Shown here: positions 6,738 through 13,782 of the stretch, one piece after another
How the letters are laid out: each line of letters opens with the position of its first letter
How positions within the stretch are numbered: the first letter of the stretch is position 1
From: a virus
Virus record (IMG/VR): IMGVR_UViG_3300025771_000004
Location: 1-40,371 of that record
Length of the DNA stretch: 40,371 bases
Strand: one strand, 5' to 3'
Translations under genes and position numbers: made by a program
The notes under the pieces: model-generated
Told to the model about the DNA's origin: nothing
Database searches by the model: none
Seen by the model: the letters and a program-made list of their open reading frames with translations, nothing else

Positions 6738-7280
6738 ATGAGTAAAGCTAAGTTTGTATCACCAGCTGGAACAGCACAATACCCGTGGTTACAGCCTGGT
6801 CGACCAGACACTGCCTTCGATGCTGAAGGTAAATACAAGTTGTCATTACGTCTTGCACCTAAAGACGCGAAACACATGACTAACCTAATCGATGGTGTCA
6901 AAAGCGAGAACTTCGGTGCAAAGGACAACGTCCATACACCGTTCGACGTCGACGAAGAGACTGGTGAATATGTCTTTAAGATCCAGTCTAAGTATCAACC
7001 AAAGTACTTTGATGCTAAGGGCAACCCGATCCCAATAGATCAGGTTCCGACGATGTACTCAGGCACTGAGCTTCGTGCATCGGGTCAGATCGATGCTTAC
7101 ACCGCTGGTGGTAAGAAGGGCATCAGTCTACGCCTAGCAGCTGTCCAGGTGATTAACCCAGTCTCGGGTGGATCTGGAGACGGTGCTGGTGACTTTGATG
7201 CTGTCGATGGTTACGAAGTAGGATCGTCAGGTGGCTTTGAGCCAGCTGGAGACTTCGACGACGAACTTGAGGACTTCTAA
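6738..7280 (+). CDS. Single-stranded DNA-binding protein (T7 gp2.5-like)
   Basis: 180 residues with the usual gp2.5 layout: an OB-fold body (about 1-140) followed by a glycine/serine-rich linker and a strongly acidic tail ending FDDELEDF with terminal phenylalanine. In T7 that tail contacts the polymerase and primase-helicase. It should coat ssDNA during replication and recombination. AGGAG precedes the ATG by about 9 bases. It is the first gene after promoter 2 and is followed directly by endonuclease I, the same order as T7 genes 2.5 and 3. Confidence 0.9.
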   Translation: MSKAKFVSPAGTAQYPWLQPGRPDTAFDAEGKYKLSLRLAPKDAKHMTNLIDGVKSENFGAKDNVHTPFDVDEETGEYVFKIQSKYQPKYFDAKGNPIPIDQVPTMYSGTELRASGQIDAYTAGGKKGISLRLAAVQVINPVSGGSGDGAGDFDAVDGYEVGSSGGFEPAGDFDDELEDF

Positions 7281-7701
7281 AGCCGCCTATCGACTTGGTT
7301 TTAGATCGGGACTTGAGAAGCGAGTAGGCGACCAAATCATTGAGGCAGGGATCAAACTACAGTTCGAAACTGACAAGATCCAATACACAGTCCCAGCACG
7401 ACAGGCAAAATACACGCCTGACTTTAAGCTCCCGAAGCTCGGGGGCTTTTTCTTTGTCGAGACCAAAGGGATCTGGGCGGTCCAAGACCGTCAGAAACAC
7501 CTGTTGATAAAACAACAGTTCCCAGACATCGACATCCGCTTTGTCTTCTCAAACCAGAACGCGCGTTTGTACAAGGGATCTCCCACGACATACGCGATGT
7601 ACTGCGAGAAGCACGGCTTCAGGTATGCAGCAAAGTTGATACCTGATGACTGGCTTGAAGAAGCTAGGAAAGGCTCAGAATACGAAAGCCCCTCTGAATA
7701 A
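7231..7701 (+). CDS. Endonuclease I, Holliday-junction resolvase (T7 gp3-like)
   Basis: 156 residues from the GTG at 7231, chosen because AGGA lies 7 bases upstream; a TTG at 7267 is an alternative. The T7 gp3 pattern is complete: E29 (FRSGLEKR), D64 (YTPDFKLP), E77 and K79 (FVETKG), equivalent to T7 E20, D55, E65 and K67, followed by the LYKGSPTTY and CEKHGF blocks. It resolves branched DNA and degrades host DNA to nucleotides for phage synthesis. It overlaps the ssDNA-binding gene by 50 bases and is followed by a strong terminator. Confidence 0.93.
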   Translation: MALSQLETSTTNLRTSKAAYRLGFRSGLEKRVGDQIIEAGIKLQFETDKIQYTVPARQAKYTPDFKLPKLGGFFFVETKGIWAVQDRQKHLLIKQQFPDIDIRFVFSNQNARLYKGSPTTYAMYCEKHGFRYAAKLIPDDWLEEARKGSEYESPSE

Positions 7702-7739
7702 AAGAGGCATTAGTATTTTGACACCAAGGAGAGAGCGAG

Positions 7740-7764
7740 GGGGCGGCTTAGGTCGCCCCTTTTT
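7740..7764 (+). terminator. Terminator after endonuclease I
   Basis: An 8-bp stem GGGGCGGC/GGTCGCCCC-type (7740..7747 with 7752..7759, one G.U) around loop TTAG, followed by TTTTT. It splits the replication operon, so downstream genes may depend on read-through. Confidence 0.85.
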
Positions 7765-7783
7765 GATTCCAAGGAGTAGACAA

Positions 7784-8164
7784 ATGGCTAACAAGAGCAC
7801 CAACCTACCAGAGGTAGTAAAACCAACACCTAAGCAATCATATGAGATCTTTGAGATGCTTCAGGTGGCATATGATCGTAAGAACCAGCGTTACACGAAG
7901 GCAGAGACTGATCAGTCTGTAGCTAAAGAGCTAGGCATAGAGCGCTGGGGTTGGGTCACACAGGTACGTGAGCAGTTCTTTGGCCCCGCTGGTAACGAAG
8001 AGGACCAGGTATGGGTCAAAGGTCTAGAAGACTGGCTAAAGAAGACTGACCGTCAGGTAGAAGAGATTCAGATTGCCCTAGCAAGTCTTGAGACCTCACG
8101 CAAAGAGGCCAAAACCTTACTGTTGAAGGTCAAGAATTACGTCAACGCAAAAGCGGCGGCGTAA
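7784..8164 (+). CDS. Hypothetical protein upstream of primase-helicase
   Basis: 126 residues from the ATG at 7784, which has an AAGGAG ribosome site; longer readings run through the terminator and are rejected. The protein is charged, with a conserved-looking W/G-rich middle (IERWGWVTQVREQFFGPAG) and a C-terminal coiled-coil region of about 45 residues. There is no enzyme motif. Its position directly before the primase-helicase suggests a replication accessory, but I do not recognise the family. Confidence 0.75.
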   Translation: MANKSTNLPEVVKPTPKQSYEIFEMLQVAYDRKNQRYTKAETDQSVAKELGIERWGWVTQVREQFFGPAGNEEDQVWVKGLEDWLKKTDRQVEEIQIALASLETSRKEAKTLLLKVKNYVNAKAAA

Positions 8165-8168
8165 CGCC

Positions 8169-9788
8169 ATGGAAGCAGTCGAACAAGTTGAGAGCGAGTT
8201 CGTACAGCACGTCCCGTGTGACCAATGTGGATCACGGGACAATGGTGCACAGTACAGTGACGGTCACGTCTATTGCTTTGGATGCGGAGCGTGGGTTGCT
8301 GGCGATGGAGAGGCTCCTACATACGTCCCAGAGCGGCCTAATGACCCCAACCTAATCAACGGCACTTTCCAGGCTCTACGGACGCGCAAGCTGACCGAGG
8401 AGACCTGTCGTAAGTTTGGATACACGGTTGGTAAGTACAAAGGTCAGACTGTCCAACTTGCGACCTATCGCGACAAAAAGGGTCGTCCAGTCGCACAAAA
8501 GGTCAGAACCAAAGATAAAGACTTTTCCGTTGTAGGTAACGGACGAGATATGACACTGTTTGGGTCACACTTGTGGTCCAACGGTAAGATCCTGGTGATC
8601 TGCGAAGGCGAGATAGATGCAATGAGCGTCAGTCAAATGCAGAACCACAAGTGGCCTACTGTCAGTCTCCCCAATGGGGCTAAGGCTGCAAAGAAGGCTC
8701 TACTAAGTAACTACGATTACGTGACCAGCTTTGAATCAGTTGTCCTCATGTTCGACAATGATGAACCTGGTCGTGAAGCTGCCATTGAATGTGCAGAGGC
8801 TTTACCCATCGGTTTGTGCAAGATCGCAAACCTCGGGGAACACAAGGACGCCAATGAGGCACTTGTGAAAGGAGATGCCCAGACAGTCATACAAGCGATC
8901 TTCCAGGCCAAGCTCCATCGGCCTGATGGGATCGTGGCAGCTGCCGATCTCCGAGAGGTCATTGGTGTGGGGGATGCTGTCTCTCCCATTAGTTACCCTT
9001 ACAGCAAGCTCAACGATATTACGAAGGGCTTACGGCTGGGGTCACTGGTCACCATTGCCGCTGGCTCGGGGGTCGGCAAGTCTACCTTTGTCAGAGAGCT
9101 TATGTACCACGTGCAGCAGTCAGGGTTCCCAATTGGCATGATGATGCTCGAAGAGAGTACCAAGCGCACTGCTCAGGGCCTTGTAGGGCTTCACATGAAC
9201 AAGAACATAAGTGTGTCTGTCGATGGTACCTGTGAAGAAGACATCATCAGTTCATTTGATGACATGCGAAAGGCTGGTGAGTTCTACCTGTTCGATCACT
9301 TTGGATCTACGGATCTAGATGTCATCGTTAATCGAATCAGGTACATGAACAAGGCTCTAGGGTGTCAGGTGATATGCCTGGACCACATTAGCATTCTGAT
9401 TTCGGGCTTAACCTCGGGTGTCAACGATGAGCGTAGGCTCGTTGATGACATCATGACCAGGCTACGTGTCGAAGTTCAAGCGCTGGGCATCTGCCTAATA
9501 CTAGTGTCTCACCTACGTCGCCCACAAGGGGACAAGGGACACGAAGGGGGTGCCCAGGTCAGCCTCAGTCAGCTGCGTGGGTCACACGCGATAGCGCAGC
9601 TGGCAGACACCTGTATCGGCCTAAACGTCGATGCTGAAGATCCAACCTCAGGCAAGCGCAACATCGTGGTCTTAAAGAATAGACACACGGGCGAGGTCGG
9701 GCCAGCTGGCATCTTAAAGTACGACCTGGAGACAGGACGTCTGACTGAGACCAACGAGTTTAGTGACCTAGACGACGTGCCGTTCTAG
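8169..9788 (+). CDS. Bifunctional DNA primase-helicase (T7 gp4-like)
   Basis: 539 residues. The N-terminal zinc-binding domain has C17, C20, C36 and C39, the same spacing as T7 gp4. The TOPRIM primase domain follows with E146 (ICEGEIDA) and a DND motif near residue 195 (FDNDEPGREA). The C-terminal RecA-like DnaB-type helicase has Walker A GSGVGKST near 299-306, Walker B-like CQVICLDHI near 407-415 and an arginine-finger region around SQLRGSHAIAQLAD. It unwinds DNA and makes primers at the fork with the polymerase at 10603. All key residues appear intact. Confidence 0.95.
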   Translation: MEAVEQVESEFVQHVPCDQCGSRDNGAQYSDGHVYCFGCGAWVAGDGEAPTYVPERPNDPNLINGTFQALRTRKLTEETCRKFGYTVGKYKGQTVQLATYRDKKGRPVAQKVRTKDKDFSVVGNGRDMTLFGSHLWSNGKILVICEGEIDAMSVSQMQNHKWPTVSLPNGAKAAKKALLSNYDYVTSFESVVLMFDNDEPGREAAIECAEALPIGLCKIANLGEHKDANEALVKGDAQTVIQAIFQAKLHRPDGIVAAADLREVIGVGDAVSPISYPYSKLNDITKGLRLGSLVTIAAGSGVGKSTFVRELMYHVQQSGFPIGMMMLEESTKRTAQGLVGLHMNKNISVSVDGTCEEDIISSFDDMRKAGEFYLFDHFGSTDLDVIVNRIRYMNKALGCQVICLDHISILISGLTSGVNDERRLVDDIMTRLRVEVQALGICLILVSHLRRPQGDKGHEGGAQVSLSQLRGSHAIAQLADTCIGLNVDAEDPTSGKRNIVVLKNRHTGEVGPAGILKYDLETGRLTETNEFSDLDDVPF

Positions 9789-9790
9789 TC

Positions 9791-10015
9791 ATGCAGTGGT
9801 TTACAGTCTTACTAATTGAGTACACCAGTGCTCAATACGGACCCATGTCAGCACGGGTTCTATTCCCCACCTACAAGCAATGTGAACAGGCTATGGAGAT
9901 CCATGAGCCTCTTTACGAGACCTATCAAGACGCGGCGGTCTACTGTCAGCGCATCAAACTAAGCAAATCAATCAGACCAAAACTAAGACCAGAGGAGAGC
10001 ACCCATGGTTTCTGA
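9791..10015 (+). CDS. Hypothetical protein
   Basis: A 74-residue protein starting 2 bases after the primase-helicase stop. It has a hydrophobic N-terminal strand (MQWFTVLLIEYTSAQYG), two cysteines (C37 and C58 by spacing) and a basic C-terminus. The arrangement FPTYKQCEQAM ... YCQRI resembles small marine-phage proteins of unknown role that may form a disulphide. It overlaps the MazG start by 11 bases. No function assigned. Confidence 0.65.
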   Translation: MQWFTVLLIEYTSAQYGPMSARVLFPTYKQCEQAMEIHEPLYETYQDAAVYCQRIKLSKSIRPKLRPEESTHGF

Positions 10016-10370
10016 ACGCTATTTACAACCGTTAACTATGAACGACTACCAGGCCGACATGGCACAGTATGCCATATATAAGTGGAAGGTAATCTACCCA
10101 GCGCTGGCACTTAATGAGGAAGCTGGAGAGGTCGCTGGTAAGATCTCGAAGCTGATCCGTGACAAGGGTCTGAAGTTCGACGGCACAGAGAAGCTGACAG
10201 ACGCACAACGTGCAGACATCATCTTCGAGTTAGGTGACTGCCTATGGCAAATTGCTGCCCTATCACGTGACCTTGGTGTCAGTCTGAACGAGGTTGCACA
10301 CATGAACCTGGAGAAGCTGAGGCTACGTGCCAAGCGTAACACGCTCAGTGGGTCTGGAGATCACAGATGA
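10005..10370 (+). CDS. mazG: MazG-like nucleotide pyrophosphohydrolase
   Basis: 121 residues, a single MazG domain. The metal-binding signature is visible as E-E-x-x-E (LNEEAGEVAGK) and E-x2-D (FELGDCLWQI). Such enzymes hydrolyse nucleoside triphosphates, or ppGpp-like alarmones, to monophosphates; many marine phages carry one, presumably to tune nucleotide pools or starvation signalling. A GAGGAG ribosome site precedes the ATG. It overlaps its downstream neighbour by ATGA. Confidence 0.88.
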   Translation: MVSERYLQPLTMNDYQADMAQYAIYKWKVIYPALALNEEAGEVAGKISKLIRDKGLKFDGTEKLTDAQRADIIFELGDCLWQIAALSRDLGVSLNEVAHMNLEKLRLRAKRNTLSGSGDHR

Positions 10371-10606
10371 CTGAAGCTGGTATCATTGGTGTAGAAACAC
10401 TCGAAGAACATGAGGATGGTAGTGCAACCTACCAGTTCCACATGGATGCACACTGTCGCCGACTACTGGCAGAGGAAGGGCTAAAGCTAGTCCTATATTG
10501 TGCAGCTGCAAAGATGGACCTTCAGTTAGTCTATGACTTCATTGAAGACCACATTAAATACGAGAAAGACGAACTCACTGAGTACGAGTTTGGAGATCCC
10601 AAGTGA
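10367..10606 (+). CDS. Hypothetical acidic protein
   Basis: 79 residues, start overlapping the MazG stop (ATGA) and end overlapping the GTG start of the DNA polymerase. It begins MTEAGIIGVETLEEHEDGSA and has the pattern DGSATYQFHMD ... CRRLLAEEGLKLVLYCAA, common in small phage proteins located between nucleotide-metabolism and polymerase genes. It is acidic and soluble with no catalytic motif. Function unknown. Confidence 0.75.
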   Translation: MTEAGIIGVETLEEHEDGSATYQFHMDAHCRRLLAEEGLKLVLYCAAAKMDLQLVYDFIEDHIKYEKDELTEYEFGDPK

Positions 10607-12372
10607 CCCGCTGGGTCTGGGACCTGGAGAGTGACGGACTACTAGATACTGTCAGCAAGATTCACTGCATTGTGCTTAGACACGTTGAGACCGACGAGGT
10701 GCAAACCTACGGCCCCGACGAGATCAAGGCTGCAATGTTTACACTGATGAACGCTGAAGAGGTCATTGGTCATAACATCATTGCTTATGACATCCCCGCA
10801 CTCCAGAAGGTGTATCCAGGATTTGAGATCTTAGGTAAGATCACGGATACACTCGTACTGTCACGTCTGGTCGAGGCCAACCTGGCAGAGAAAGACAGCA
10901 TACGTCACGCCAAGGATCCTGAGAGCTTCTCGAAGAGGATGACTGGGTCTTACAGCCTGAAGGCTTGGGGTATACGCCTAGGTGACTTCAAGGATGACTA
11001 TGATGGCGGCTGGGAGAACTACAGCCAAGAGATGCTGGACTACTGTGTTCAGGACACTCAGGTGACTAAGGTTCTCTATGAGCACTGTATGTCACGCGGC
11101 TTTAGTGAACAGTCTATTGAGTTAGAACATTCGTTAGCACAGATCTGCAACGAGATTGGTAACAATGGATGGACTTTCGACAAGAGTAAGGCAACTGAGC
11201 TTTATGCATTACTTGCGCAGAAACGTGAGCAATTGCGTCAAGGCTTAGACGAACTGTTCCCGCCCTGGGAGACAACTGAAGAGTTTATCCCTAAGCGGAA
11301 CAACAAGACCCTAGGCTACGAAGAGGGTGTACCCTTTACCAAACGCAAGATGGTAGAGTTCAACCCGAGCAGCCGACGTCACATAGAGTTCTGCCTACGT
11401 CAGAAGTATGCTTGGAAGCCCACTAAGTTTACAGGCACTGGTCACGCTCAGATTGACGAGACAGTCCTAGGTAAACTTCCGTATCCTGAAGCCAAAAAGC
11501 TGGCTGAGTACTTTATGATCGACAAGCGTGTCGGTCAGCTGGCTGAGGGTCCACAGGCGTGGCTCAAGAAGGTCGACAGCTTCGGTAAGATCAGACACAC
11601 GATTGTGTCTGGTGGTACTGTCAGTGGTCGAGCGAGTCACAGGGGTCCAAACCTGGCCCAGGTGCCTAAAACCAGTCTTCCGTATGGCAAAGAGTGTCGT
11701 GAGCTATTCACGGTGCCAGACGGATGGTTCTTGACTGGTAGTGACCTTAGTGGTCTGGAGTTACGTTGTCTTGCCCACTACTTGAATGACGGTGGTGAGT
11801 ACGCCAGTCAGATCCTCGAAGGTGACATCCATACGCACAATCAAAAGGCGGCTGGGTTGGCTACCAGAGACCAGGCCAAGACCTTTATCTACGCAACCAT
11901 GTACGGCGGCGGTGACATGCTCATCGGCAAGATCGCTGGCAAGGGTGCAAAGCACGGCAAGCAGCTGAAGGAGAACTTCAACAAGAACATCCCAGCGTTT
12001 GGAACACTGCTCCGAAGACTTAAAGCAGCACACGAAAAGAGGGGCCACTTAATCGGTCTCGATGGTAGGAAACTATTCATCAGGTCAGAACACAAGCTAC
12101 TCAGTCAGCTTCTACAGAGCGCTGGGGCAATCATTTGCAAGAAGTGGGTGGAACTGACTTATCAAGAAATCATCAGGCAACATCACGACGATGCATACAT
12201 TGTCGGCTGGATACACGACGAGATCCAGGTTGCCTGTAGAACACAGGAGATCGCTGAGGATGTCGGTGATATCGCTAGACGAATGGCGCAAGAAACAGGC
12301 AGCTATTTCGAAACTAAAATCCCCATTACCGCAGAACATACCGTGGGACGAACTTGGGCTGACACCCACTGA
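10603..12372 (+). CDS. DNA polymerase A with 3'-5' exonuclease (T7 gp5-like)
   Basis: 589 residues from GTG, coupled to the previous stop. The exonuclease domain has D7 and E9 (WDLESDG) and a C-terminal Exo III-like YCVQDTQV. Polymerase motifs: A with D381 (GSDLSGLELR), B (RDQAKTFIYATMYGG) and C with D539-E540 (WIHDEIQ). It is 115 residues shorter than T7 gp5. Most of the loss lies just before FNPSSRRH, where T7 carries its thioredoxin-binding loop; only about 30 residues are here. Thioredoxin-dependent processivity is therefore unlikely. The next gene starts inside its 3' end. Confidence 0.95.
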   Translation: MTRWVWDLESDGLLDTVSKIHCIVLRHVETDEVQTYGPDEIKAAMFTLMNAEEVIGHNIIAYDIPALQKVYPGFEILGKITDTLVLSRLVEANLAEKDSIRHAKDPESFSKRMTGSYSLKAWGIRLGDFKDDYDGGWENYSQEMLDYCVQDTQVTKVLYEHCMSRGFSEQSIELEHSLAQICNEIGNNGWTFDKSKATELYALLAQKREQLRQGLDELFPPWETTEEFIPKRNNKTLGYEEGVPFTKRKMVEFNPSSRRHIEFCLRQKYAWKPTKFTGTGHAQIDETVLGKLPYPEAKKLAEYFMIDKRVGQLAEGPQAWLKKVDSFGKIRHTIVSGGTVSGRASHRGPNLAQVPKTSLPYGKECRELFTVPDGWFLTGSDLSGLELRCLAHYLNDGGEYASQILEGDIHTHNQKAAGLATRDQAKTFIYATMYGGGDMLIGKIAGKGAKHGKQLKENFNKNIPAFGTLLRRLKAAHEKRGHLIGLDGRKLFIRSEHKLLSQLLQSAGAIICKKWVELTYQEIIRQHHDDAYIVGWIHDEIQVACRTQEIAEDVGDIARRMAQETGSYFETKIPITAEHTVGRTWADTH

Positions 12373-12649
12373 GGTCACGGATCACTTAGCTGCAATTGTC
12401 ACACTTTATGTCGTCCTCGACAGGGCGTGGCGTCGTCCCTTCACAGTATCCAGTCAGTTTGCCCGTCAGGGCGCCTTCTACGTCGCCATAGCGGCCTCTG
12501 AGGGCATGATCACAACGAACTGTGGAGAGGACACATGGGGTAACCGCTGGCTCATTACAGAGCACGGCATGGAGACCAAAGGAGAGTTAGATGGGTTACT
12601 TCAAGACATTCTTGCAAAAGCCCGAGGAGAACACAGTCCTACTCATTGA
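12260..12649 (+). CDS. Hypothetical protein overlapping polymerase 3' end
   Basis: 129 residues from ATG at 12260, beginning MSVISLDEWRKKQ, a start typical of small phage proteins; a longer ORF begins at 12191 but has no better start. It overlaps the polymerase gene by 113 bases in another frame and the exonuclease gene by 59. The middle resembles a small helical or winged-helix fold (VAIAASEGMITTNCG ... WGNRWLITEHG). The pattern of start-of-helix plus compact body suggests a soluble accessory protein. Function not recognised. Confidence 0.7.
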   Translation: MSVISLDEWRKKQAAISKLKSPLPQNIPWDELGLTPTEVTDHLAAIVTLYVVLDRAWRRPFTVSSQFARQGAFYVAIAASEGMITTNCGEDTWGNRWLITEHGMETKGELDGLLQDILAKARGEHSPTH

Positions 12650-13355
12650 TGGCGACCTGTATGCGTATCGAGCGTGTGCAGCTGCTGAAGAGGAGATCGA
12701 CTGGGGTGACGACATATGGTCACTGTCCTCGGATCTCAAGCAAGCCAAAGAGATCTTCCGAGAGTTTATAGACAACGCATGTGAGACCCTGGAGACAGGG
12801 TCTTTTGTTGTCTGCTTGTCCGACAAGGACAACTTCAGGAAGACAATCGACCCGATGTACAAAGGTGGTCGAAAGAAGGTCAGGAAGCCTGTGGGTTACC
12901 CAGCCTTCATCAAGTGGATCCAGGAGACCTACAGGTGGTATCGTGAGCCGCTCTTAGAAGCTGATGACATCCTAGGTATCTTAGGTACAGCCCCGGGCCA
13001 CAACACGATCATGGTGTCTGATGACAAGGACATGAAGTCGATACCTGGAAAGCTCTACCGACCTATGTCTGGTGAGTTCCACACAATCAGTCAAGCAGAT
13101 GCTGACCTGTGGTTTTACACACAGACACTGACTGGTGATGTCACAGATGGATACTCAGGGTGTCCGTCAGTCGGTGCCAAGACAGCTGAGAAGCTACTGG
13201 CTCGGTCAGCTACCTGGAACACTGTCGTCCAGGCATATCAAAAGCAGAAACTAAACGCAGACTATGCGCTGACACAGGCACGTCTCGCTCGGATCCTGAG
13301 GTTCGAAGACTGGGACGTCGACAAGGGCGCGATCAAACTATGGGAGCCAAGCTAA
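12591..13355 (+). CDS. 5'-3' exonuclease (T7 gp6-like, FEN family)
   Basis: 254 residues. The N-terminal acidic motif LLIDGDLYAYRACAA and the central acidic cluster LLEADDILG plus VSDDKDM are the metal-binding sites of FEN/gp6-type nucleases. A helix-hairpin-helix-like region (GYSGCPSVGAKTAEKLL) binds DNA. It removes primers and, with endonuclease I, recycles host DNA. The ATG at 12591 has a GGAGAG ribosome site. It is followed by a gene that starts in its stop codon (TAATG). Confidence 0.92.
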   Translation: MGYFKTFLQKPEENTVLLIDGDLYAYRACAAAEEEIDWGDDIWSLSSDLKQAKEIFREFIDNACETLETGSFVVCLSDKDNFRKTIDPMYKGGRKKVRKPVGYPAFIKWIQETYRWYREPLLEADDILGILGTAPGHNTIMVSDDKDMKSIPGKLYRPMSGEFHTISQADADLWFYTQTLTGDVTDGYSGCPSVGAKTAEKLLARSATWNTVVQAYQKQKLNADYALTQARLARILRFEDWDVDKGAIKLWEPS

Positions 13356-13552
13356 TGGCAATGAACGAGGACACAATCTTAGAAGACTTTAAGAGATATC
13401 AAGAGGTCTGTGAACGGGAGAACAAGATCCTAATCGCAAGTCTCAACCGTGAGACCTGGGACGCTATCAATAAGAACACAGAACGCGCCAAGTTAGGCGG
13501 CAGACCAAAGGGGATACCAGCGTGGAACAAGGGCCAAGGGAAGAAGTCATAA
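13355..13552 (+). CDS. Small basic protein with AT-hook/NUMOD3-like tail
   Basis: 65 residues from the ATG at 13355, which overlaps the exonuclease stop (TAATG) and has GGGAG 8 bases upstream; an ATG at 13340 is less well supported. The N-terminal 45 residues are an acidic/charged helix. The C-terminus is basic, GGRPKGIPAWNKGQGKKS, resembling AT-hook (GRPKG) and the NUMOD3-type PAWNKG motif found in DNA-binding tails of homing endonucleases. No nuclease domain is attached. A DNA-binding role is plausible. Confidence 0.65.
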   Translation: MAMNEDTILEDFKRYQEVCERENKILIASLNRETWDAINKNTERAKLGGRPKGIPAWNKGQGKKS

Positions 13553-13782
13553 GACGACCAAGCCACTACGCTAAGTGGCCTATTGAGCCGATAGTGTTCA
13601 TCATGCAGAACGGCATGGAGTTCTGGCGTGGCAATGTCATCAAGTATGTCAGCCGCGCTGGGTCCAAGCTGTATGATGGACAAGACAAAGTACAATCTGA
13701 AATCACTGATCTAAAGAAGGCCATGCGCTACTGCGAGATGCGCATCAACCTTCTCGAAGGAAAACAACCAAATGACATTTAG
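13522..13782 (+). CDS. DUF3310 family protein
   Basis: 86 residues from GTG at 13522, overlapping the previous gene by 31 bases. The body RPSHYAKWPIEPIVFI ... FWRGNVIKYVSRAGSK ... DLKKAMRYCEMRI is a clear DUF3310 pattern (HY..G/W-x-E-P-I-x-F-I then KYV.R). These small proteins are widespread next to phage replication and nucleotide-metabolism genes; they are sometimes described as nucleotide-kinase-like, without biochemical proof that I know. Its overlap with the ribonucleotide reductase start supports a shared operon. Confidence 0.85.
   Translation: MEQGPREEVIRRPSHYAKWPIEPIVFIMQNGMEFWRGNVIKYVSRAGSKLYDGQDKVQSEITDLKKAMRYCEMRINLLEGKQPNDI

Noticed and set aside
7718-7740. TTGACA as a host -35 box
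   Set aside because: No acceptable -10 box 16-18 bases downstream; that position is the GC-rich terminator stem.
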